From: CAZGAH01 sp964523295
Lineage (GTDB): Bacteria; Desulfobacterota; Desulfovibrionia; Desulfovibrionales; Desulfovibrionaceae
Assembly: GCA_964523295.1 (NCBI GenBank)
Contig: CAZGAH010000039.1
Span: 1 to 37,038, forward strand
Reading direction: 5' to 3'
Length of the DNA stretch: 37,038 bases
Each line of letters opens with the position of its first letter. The stretch's first letter is position 1. Below are positions 31,937 to 37,038 of this stretch, piece by piece. The notes beneath the pieces were generated by a model. That model was given only the letters and a program-made list of their open reading frames with translations. It had not been told where the DNA came from and did no database searches. The position numbers were made by a program, and so were the translations under genes.

Positions 31937-33289
31937 GTGCCGATTCTCTGCGCATGGACCCGCGTCCTGCGTTCTGTTGTGTCTTTGTGCCTGGTGCTTG
32001 CAGCCCTTCTGGCCTGCCCGACGCCAGCCAGGGCCGATACTCCCTCCTCCGAGACAAATCCCCAGGATCCCGCGGAAAAGGATCAGTGGGGCGGGCATAT
32101 CAAGATGCACGGCTCGATCGGCTGGCTGGACTCCTCGGTCTATTTCGATCCCGTACGGCAGGAATCGCTGCTGGACGGCATGACCGAACTGCGCCTGGAA
32201 GACCGTCGTTATCTGAGCAACTGGCTGTACGCCGAGGCGCACTATCAGCTCATCCTGCTCGGCGGCGATACCCGGCGGCTGGGAAAAAAACTCGAAAAGC
32301 TGCGGCCCGACGTCTACGCCACGACGCTCGTGGCGCCGCTCAACGATGACAGCCGGCTGATCAACATGACCTATACGCTCGCGAAAAACGACGAAATCAA
32401 ACTCTACAACCGGCTGGACCGCCTGTCGCTGACGCTGCTCGGCGACGGGGCGCTCCTCCGGCTCGGGCGTCAGGCCGTCACCTGGGGCAACGGACTGATC
32501 TTCAGCCCCCTGGACCTGGTCAATCCCTACTCGCCCACGGATCGCGAGCGCGACCCAAAGGTCGGCGAAGACATGGCCTACGCCCTGTTCGACGTCGAGT
32601 CGCTGGGGCAATTCGAATCCTATTATCTCGTACGGCGCAATCCGGACACGGGCGAGGTGGAATGGGATCAGGCCACCGTAGCGGGCCGGCTGGGACTGGA
32701 AATTGACGGATTGGGCTTCGACCTGATCGCGGCGAAGCACTTCAGCGACGCTGTGGCCGGCCTGGGACTCGGGCTCAGCGTCTACGAGATCGAGCTGCAC
32801 GCCGACGCAACCTGGACCATGCTCGACGAGCGTATCGACAGCAACGACGGCTATCTCTCCCTGGTGGCCAACGCGGGCTACGATTGGAAATGGTGGGAGC
32901 GGGATTTCAACGCGGGCCTGGAATTCTACTATAACGGCCTGGGCGACAGCAACTATCGGCGGGCGTGGTCGAAACCGGCCGTGGTCGAGCGCATCCGGCG
33001 CGGCGAATTACAGACTCTGGGACAGTATTATCTTGGCGGAACCATCGGCGCGGAGGTGATTCCGCAGCTCAAGCTTGCCCTGACCGTGATCAACAACCTC
33101 GCCGATCCGTCGGGCATGCTCCAGCCCCAGGCCATCTGGGAGCTCGAAGAAGGACTCAGCGTGACCGTGGGCGCCAACGTGGCCTACGGCCGCGATACCT
33201 CCGAGTACACGGCCTATGTCATTCCCGAGCAGGGGCTCTCGGAGAAAACCCCTGGCAGCGCCTATTGTTGGCTACGCTATGATTTCTGA
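31937..33289 (+). CDS. Outer-membrane beta-barrel protein, unknown
   Basis: A 450-residue secreted protein from a GTG start with GGAG seven bases upstream. Residues 1-33 are a signal peptide (hydrophobic VVSLCLVLAALLAC, cleavage after ARA). The rest alternates short amphipathic strands and turns, and ends in YCWLRYDF with the terminal Phe typical of barrels assembled by BamA. The segment LRLGRQAVTWGNGLIFSPLD followed by NPYSPTDRERDPK occurs in porin-like proteins of uncertain role. The substrate is unknown. It is a single-gene unit with its own promoter. Confidence 0.75.
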   Translation: MPILCAWTRVLRSVVSLCLVLAALLACPTPARADTPSSETNPQDPAEKDQWGGHIKMHGSIGWLDSSVYFDPVRQESLLDGMTELRLEDRRYLSNWLYAEAHYQLILLGGDTRRLGKKLEKLRPDVYATTLVAPLNDDSRLINMTYTLAKNDEIKLYNRLDRLSLTLLGDGALLRLGRQAVTWGNGLIFSPLDLVNPYSPTDRERDPKVGEDMAYALFDVESLGQFESYYLVRRNPDTGEVEWDQATVAGRLGLEIDGLGFDLIAAKHFSDAVAGLGLGLSVYEIELHADATWTMLDERIDSNDGYLSLVANAGYDWKWWERDFNAGLEFYYNGLGDSNYRRAWSKPAVVERIRRGELQTLGQYYLGGTIGAEVIPQLKLALTVINNLADPSGMLQPQAIWELEEGLSVTVGANVAYGRDTSEYTAYVIPEQGLSEKTPGSAYCWLRYDF

Positions 33290-33416
33290 CCCCTCCCGGG
33301 GAAGACTGCACCGTATTTGAGCGCCCCCCCCCGAGTCGTTCGTAGCGCCGGCTTACGTCCATGTATCCGGCAGCCGCATTTCAGTAGAGACTGTACGCGG
33401 CGATGTCCGTCAAGGC

Positions 33417-34310
33417 CTACCCGCCGATGAGCTGCATGGCCAGCTTCGGCAGCGAATTGGCCTGGGCCAGCATGGCGACAGCGGCCTGGGTCAGGATCTG
33501 GTTGCGCACGAAGGTGGTCATTTCCTGCGAGACATCCACGTCCGAAATTCGCGATTCCGCCGCTTGCAGGTTTTCGGCCTGGATGCTCAGGTTGGTGATG
33601 GTGTTTTCCAACCGGTTCTGCGTGGTACCGAGTTCGGCGCGGATCAGATCCTTGGACACGATGGCGTTCCGGATAGCATCCAGAGCGTGCTGGGCGGCAG
33701 ACTGCGTGGAGATGGAGAAGCCGTCCCTGCCAGCGGCAGCCCCGGAGCCGATGCCTAAGGCCGAGGCCGTGGCCGTGCCGATGCGGATGTAGTAATAGTC
33801 CTCCGCGCTTGAGTTACTCAGGCCGAAGTGAACCTTCAACTTGCCCGTGGACTGAACCTGATCCCCGGTATGCTCGAAACCCGAAAGATTGCCGTTGAGC
33901 AGTTTGACGCCGTTGAATTCCGTTCCGTTGGCGATACGGGTGATTTCCGAGGCCATGGCCTGGTACTCGGCGTCGATGATGGCGCGTTGGTCCGACGTAT
34001 AGGTACCCGTAGCCGCCTGTTCGGCCAGTTCCTTCATCCGGATGAGCTTTTCGTCGATGACCCCCAGGGCGCCGTCCGCTGTCTGAATCAGGGAAATGGC
34101 GTCGTTGGCGTTGCGGATGCCCTGGTTTAGCGTGGTGATGTCGCTGCGCATGAGTTCGCGAATGGCGAGACCGGCGGCATCGTCCGCTGCGGAATTGACG
34201 CGCAACCCCGTGGAGAGCCTTCGCACGGAAGTGCCCAGGGCGCCATAGGCGGTCCCCAGATTTCTTGCGGCATTCATGGCCATGAGGTTATTATTGATCA
34301 CGAGCGACAT
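33417..34310 (-). CDS. Flagellin
   Basis: A 297-residue flagellin, the filament subunit, secreted by the flagellar export apparatus. The conserved D0/D1 N-terminus is visible (SLVINNNLMAMNAARNLG, then RLSTGLRVNSAADDAAGLAI and QGIRNANDAISLIQTADGAL). The C-terminus is NRLENTITNLSIQAENLQAA followed by ESRISDVDVSQEM and ending LAMQLIGG. The middle variable part is short (about residues 140-200), so this is a compact flagellin. GGAG precedes the ATG at 34310. A sigma-54 promoter lies about 90 bp upstream. The rest of the flagellar genes are not in the window. Confidence 0.96.
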   Translation of the reverse strand: MSLVINNNLMAMNAARNLGTAYGALGTSVRRLSTGLRVNSAADDAAGLAIRELMRSDITTLNQGIRNANDAISLIQTADGALGVIDEKLIRMKELAEQAATGTYTSDQRAIIDAEYQAMASEITRIANGTEFNGVKLLNGNLSGFEHTGDQVQSTGKLKVHFGLSNSSAEDYYYIRIGTATASALGIGSGAAAGRDGFSISTQSAAQHALDAIRNAIVSKDLIRAELGTTQNRLENTITNLSIQAENLQAAESRISDVDVSQEMTTFVRNQILTQAAVAMLAQANSLPKLAMQLIGG

Positions 34311-34397
34311 GACAGTGTCTCCGCGTTGGAGGTTGGCGATGCGAGCGGGCTGGTAGTACGCCGGCTCTACAGCAGTCTTTGCCGTTATTCATCGATT

Positions 34398-34413
34398 AGC
34401 AAATCCTGTGCCA
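34398..34413 (-). promoter_or_regulatory. Sigma-54 promoter of flagellin
   Basis: On the minus strand TGGCAC (34413-34408), five bases, then TTGCT (34402-34398): a full match to the -24/-12 consensus. It requires an enhancer-binding activator of the FlrC/FlbD type, whose gene is not in the window. Confidence 0.88.
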
Positions 34414-34437
34414 GTTCTTTTTTTCCCGGAGAAAGAA

Positions 34438-36807
34438 TTGACGAAGTCCAGCCCGCAGCCCGTTTTCGCCGCCGCCGGCCTGGCCGGACTGATTGCCGCC
34501 ATCGGGCAGGCCTTGTTGCTGCGCGAGTTGTTGACGCTGTTTGCCGGACATGAGCTCAGCGCGGGGTTGTTGCTCACGGCCTGGCCTGTCTGGGTCGGCA
34601 TCGGCAGCCTGTTCGCCGGCAAATATTTCCGGCGCCGCCCGGTCGGACCCGCCGGACTCGCGCTGCTGCTCTGTCTGCTGGGGATTCTCACCCCGCTTAC
34701 CCTCCTGGCGGTGCGCATGGCGCGGCCGCTGTGCAACATCATCCCTGGAGGCCTGCCCGATCTGGCGCAGACGCTGGGCATCGTCGCCGCGACGCCCGCG
34801 CCCTTCTGCCTGACCGCCGGCGTGCTCTTCAGCGCGTCCTGGTCGCTGGCATCGTCCACGCGGTCCCCGGGCCAGGCTGCCCCGCGGCCGGTCGGGGTGT
34901 ATGCGGCCGAGGCCATCGGCGCGACCGTCGGAGGTTTGACACTGACCTTTCTCGCCCTGCCCCTGCTGCCGAGCCTGGGCACGGCCCTGATCACCGCGGC
35001 CATCGCCCTGCCCGGCGCCGCCTGGCTGATTGCAACGCTCCCGCAAGGCCGGAGACTGCTTGCCGGAAGCGCGCTCGTCCTGACGCTGGCCGTTCTGGCC
35101 GCCGCGGTGACCGGTTTTAGCCCGCTGGAGCGACTGAGCCGGACGTGGCAATGGGGGCCAGGCGTCCTGGCCCTGAAGGACACGCCCTACCAGAACCTGG
35201 CATTGCTGCACGCGCACGGGCAGTATTCCCTGTTCTCCGGCGGAGCCTGGGCCTTTTCGCTGCCCGATCCGCTCAGCGACGAGCACGCCGTGCATCCGGC
35301 CCTGCTGCAGCATCCGGCGCCGCAGCGCGTGCTGCTGATCGGTGGAAACCTGTATGGCCTGCTTCGGGAGGTGTTCAAGCATCCGTCCGTACGCGACGTC
35401 GACTACGCCGACCCTGACCCCGGCGTACTACGCCTGCTCCAGGCCAATCTTCCCGCCGCGCTGCTTGCCGGCGCAGAGCCGGACAGCGACCGCAGCGATG
35501 CCCCCCGGGTCCACATCGTTCATGCCGACGCCGCTCTCTACGTACGCACGGCCGCGGAGCGCTGGGACGTCGTGCTCATGGCCGCGGGCCTGCCGGACAG
35601 CCTGCAACGCAACCGTTTCTATTCGTTTGAATTCTACGAACAGCTGGGCCGGGTGCTCGCTCCGGGTGGCGTGTTTTCCTTCGCCCTTCCTGGCAGCGCG
35701 ACAGCCCTCGGCCCGGCCCAGGCCCGGCGATTACGGACAACCTATGCCACGCTCGCCCAAACCTTCGCGCAGGTGCTCGCCCTGCCCGGCGACCAGGTGC
35801 GATTCCTGGCCGCGAGTCCGCGCACCGCGGCCCGCTCCGACGCCCACGGAGCCTCCGCGTCGACGCAGCTCTCCGGCGCCCCCGAAGATCTGGTGGAACG
35901 CAGCCTCGCCCGCGGGCTCGAACTCGCGTACGTGCGTGACTATTATCTGTACGACCAGCTCAGCCCCGAGCGGCGCAGAGGACTGGAGCGCATCCTGATC
36001 CGGCAGCCCTTGCCGCCGGCAAACCGGGACTTTGCGCCGTCCTGCTTTTTCGACAGCCTGCTGCTGGCCAGCCTGCAGTATTCGCCGCAACTGAAAACGG
36101 CCCTGCTCTATCTGGAAGGGCCCGGGAAGCCGGGAATCCGGCTCGGCGTCGGCCTGCTCGTTCTGGCGCTGCTGGTGATCCCGCGTCTCAGTCGGCGCCG
36201 GCAGTTCCGCCGCGCCACGCTCGGCCTCGTGGCCACGTCCGGCGGTGCGCTGATGCTGCTGCAAATCACCCTGCTGCTGGCCTATCAGATTTTGGCCGGC
36301 GAGCTGTACAGCCGGGTGGCCCTGTTCGTGGCCGCCTGCATGGCCGGCCTGGCGCTGGGCTCGGGCCTGGAACGCGGCAACCTGCCCGTACGCCCGCGCC
36401 TGCTGCTCTGCCAGGCCCTGCTCTGCCTGCTCCTGATCCTGACCATGCCGCTCTATTTCGCCCTGCAGGCGCTCTCGCAGCAGGCCCCCGGGTTCGCGGC
36501 ATACGGCGTGCCCGCGGCGTTCACGCTGACCAGCCTGATCTCCGGCTGTCTGGGAGGTCACATCTACGCGCTCGCGGCCAGGGCCCTGAGCGACGGTGCG
36601 CCGCCGGGAGCTGAGGTGGGGGGACTGCTCTATGCCGTCGACCTGACAGGCGCCGCGCTCGCTGCCGCCGGCGGAACCCTGGTCATGATCCCTGTCTGCG
36701 GCCTGACCGAGACCCTGCTGTCCGCCTTCGCGCTGAGCCTGGCCGCCCTGGCCGCCCTGGCCATCAGCCCCGGGCCGACCGACGGAACGCCCGCGCGGGC
36801 GTCGTGA
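34438..36807 (+). CDS. Membrane-embedded spermidine synthase-like protein
   Basis: About 789 residues. An N-terminal set of membrane helices (AAAGLAGLIAAIGQALLLRE onward to about 230) is followed by a soluble spermidine synthase-like Rossmann domain: RVLLIGGNLYGLLREVFKHP, VRDVDYADPDPGVLRLLQAN, VHIVHADAALYVR, WDVVLMAAGLPDSLQRNRFY and LAPGGVFSFALPG. A second membrane part of several helices lies from about 565 to the end. The usual catalytic Asp of aminopropyltransferases (D in ADxPDP) is replaced in MAAGLPD, so polyamine synthesis is doubtful. The TTG at 34438 is preferred as start because GGAG is 6 bp upstream. A GTG at 34408 lies in the flagellin sigma-54 promoter. Confidence 0.8.
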   Translation: MTKSSPQPVFAAAGLAGLIAAIGQALLLRELLTLFAGHELSAGLLLTAWPVWVGIGSLFAGKYFRRRPVGPAGLALLLCLLGILTPLTLLAVRMARPLCNIIPGGLPDLAQTLGIVAATPAPFCLTAGVLFSASWSLASSTRSPGQAAPRPVGVYAAEAIGATVGGLTLTFLALPLLPSLGTALITAAIALPGAAWLIATLPQGRRLLAGSALVLTLAVLAAAVTGFSPLERLSRTWQWGPGVLALKDTPYQNLALLHAHGQYSLFSGGAWAFSLPDPLSDEHAVHPALLQHPAPQRVLLIGGNLYGLLREVFKHPSVRDVDYADPDPGVLRLLQANLPAALLAGAEPDSDRSDAPRVHIVHADAALYVRTAAERWDVVLMAAGLPDSLQRNRFYSFEFYEQLGRVLAPGGVFSFALPGSATALGPAQARRLRTTYATLAQTFAQVLALPGDQVRFLAASPRTAARSDAHGASASTQLSGAPEDLVERSLARGLELAYVRDYYLYDQLSPERRRGLERILIRQPLPPANRDFAPSCFFDSLLLASLQYSPQLKTALLYLEGPGKPGIRLGVGLLVLALLVIPRLSRRRQFRRATLGLVATSGGALMLLQITLLLAYQILAGELYSRVALFVAACMAGLALGSGLERGNLPVRPRLLLCQALLCLLLILTMPLYFALQALSQQAPGFAAYGVPAAFTLTSLISGCLGGHIYALAARALSDGAPPGAEVGGLLYAVDLTGAALAAAGGTLVMIPVCGLTETLLSAFALSLAALAALAISPGPTDGTPARAS

Positions 36808-37038
36808 GCAGCCTCCGGCCATCGCCGACGGCGCGCCTTCAGGCCTGAGATTCGGAGCAGGCCATTTCGAAAAAATCATATCGTCGGCAAAAAAAGCAGA
36901 ATACAACGGCGCGCGGCGTGTAATGTTGCGCCATGCCACGGAAGATTGCCAGCAAGGACGATTTCCAGACTCGCCTGACGGGGGGGGATGGCAGACCGCT
37001 ACGCGCGACGACGCGTTGGTGGCCGGGGAGTCCAACGC
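36808..37038 (+). other. Right-edge region with a possible gene start
   Basis: No gene can be fixed. Plus-strand ATGs at 36923 and 36933 both open frames that run to the window edge. The second contains RWWPGSP, which recalls the WWPG segment near the start of endonuclease III-like HhH-GPD proteins. A G8 run near 36980 could hide a frameshift. No clear ribosome site is seen. Confidence 0.2.

Noticed and set aside
35731..37035. A 434-codon minus-strand frame at the right edge
   Set aside because: It lies opposite the spermidine synthase-like gene and its product is Gln/Arg/Gly-rich shadow sequence.

Overview
The window looks like a chromosomal piece of a GC-rich, motile, anaerobic deltaproteobacterium of the Desulfovibrio type. 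The clues are a periplasmic-type CbiK cobaltochelatase under a cobalamin riboswitch, a ferredoxin oxidoreductase gamma subunit, a lipoprotein c-type cytochrome, an IscR-like Rrf2 regulator, a C_GCAxxG_C_C protein and a sigma-54 flagellin promoter. The genus is an inference. Two runs of ten N (3613-3622 and 29639-29648) are assembly joins, and both fall inside genes.

Layout. 1-2316 (minus): start of an aconitase, a small coiled-coil protein, and a chorismate mutase-like/EPSP synthase-like fusion that appears to have lost its catalytic residues. 2494-3840 (minus): a YihY/BrkB membrane protein. 4280-4498 (plus): tatA. 4500-6673: a decayed island on the 3' end of tRNA-Leu(CAG), with a broken P4-type integrase and two IS66 transposase pieces in opposite orientations. 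7016-8038 (plus): class I aldolase. 8098-9901 (minus): a cobalamin riboswitch and a secreted CbiK-CbiL fusion. 10100-14994 (plus): ilvE, then dnaX-ybaB-recR, then an orphan oxidoreductase gamma subunit. 15094-16511 (plus): cytochrome lipoprotein and glycosyltransferase. 16592-17094 (minus): Rrf2 regulator with an apparent self-operator.

17204-24993 (minus) holds a HAD-like gene, the moxR-DUF58-transglutaminase cluster, and a promoter-led run of a zinc-ribbon protein, a C_GCAxxG_C_C protein, dinB and moaE. From about 25000 to 28450 the base composition drops sharply to AT-rich. Here sit two overlapping minus-strand genes: a 754-residue protein with two phosphoribosyltransferase-like PRPP loops, and a 243-residue multi-pass membrane protein. 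This transferred cassette is the best candidate for an undescribed system, plausibly defence-related. After it come a GC-rich element able to fold into a three-stem structure (28682-28800), a REC-PAS-PAS-PAS-HisKA-HATPase-REC hybrid kinase split by an N-run, an outer-membrane beta-barrel protein, flagellin with a textbook sigma-54 promoter, and a membrane-embedded spermidine synthase-like protein.

Most of the window is ordinary housekeeping. The accessory parts are the tRNA-Leu island, the AT-rich cassette and the structured element beside it.
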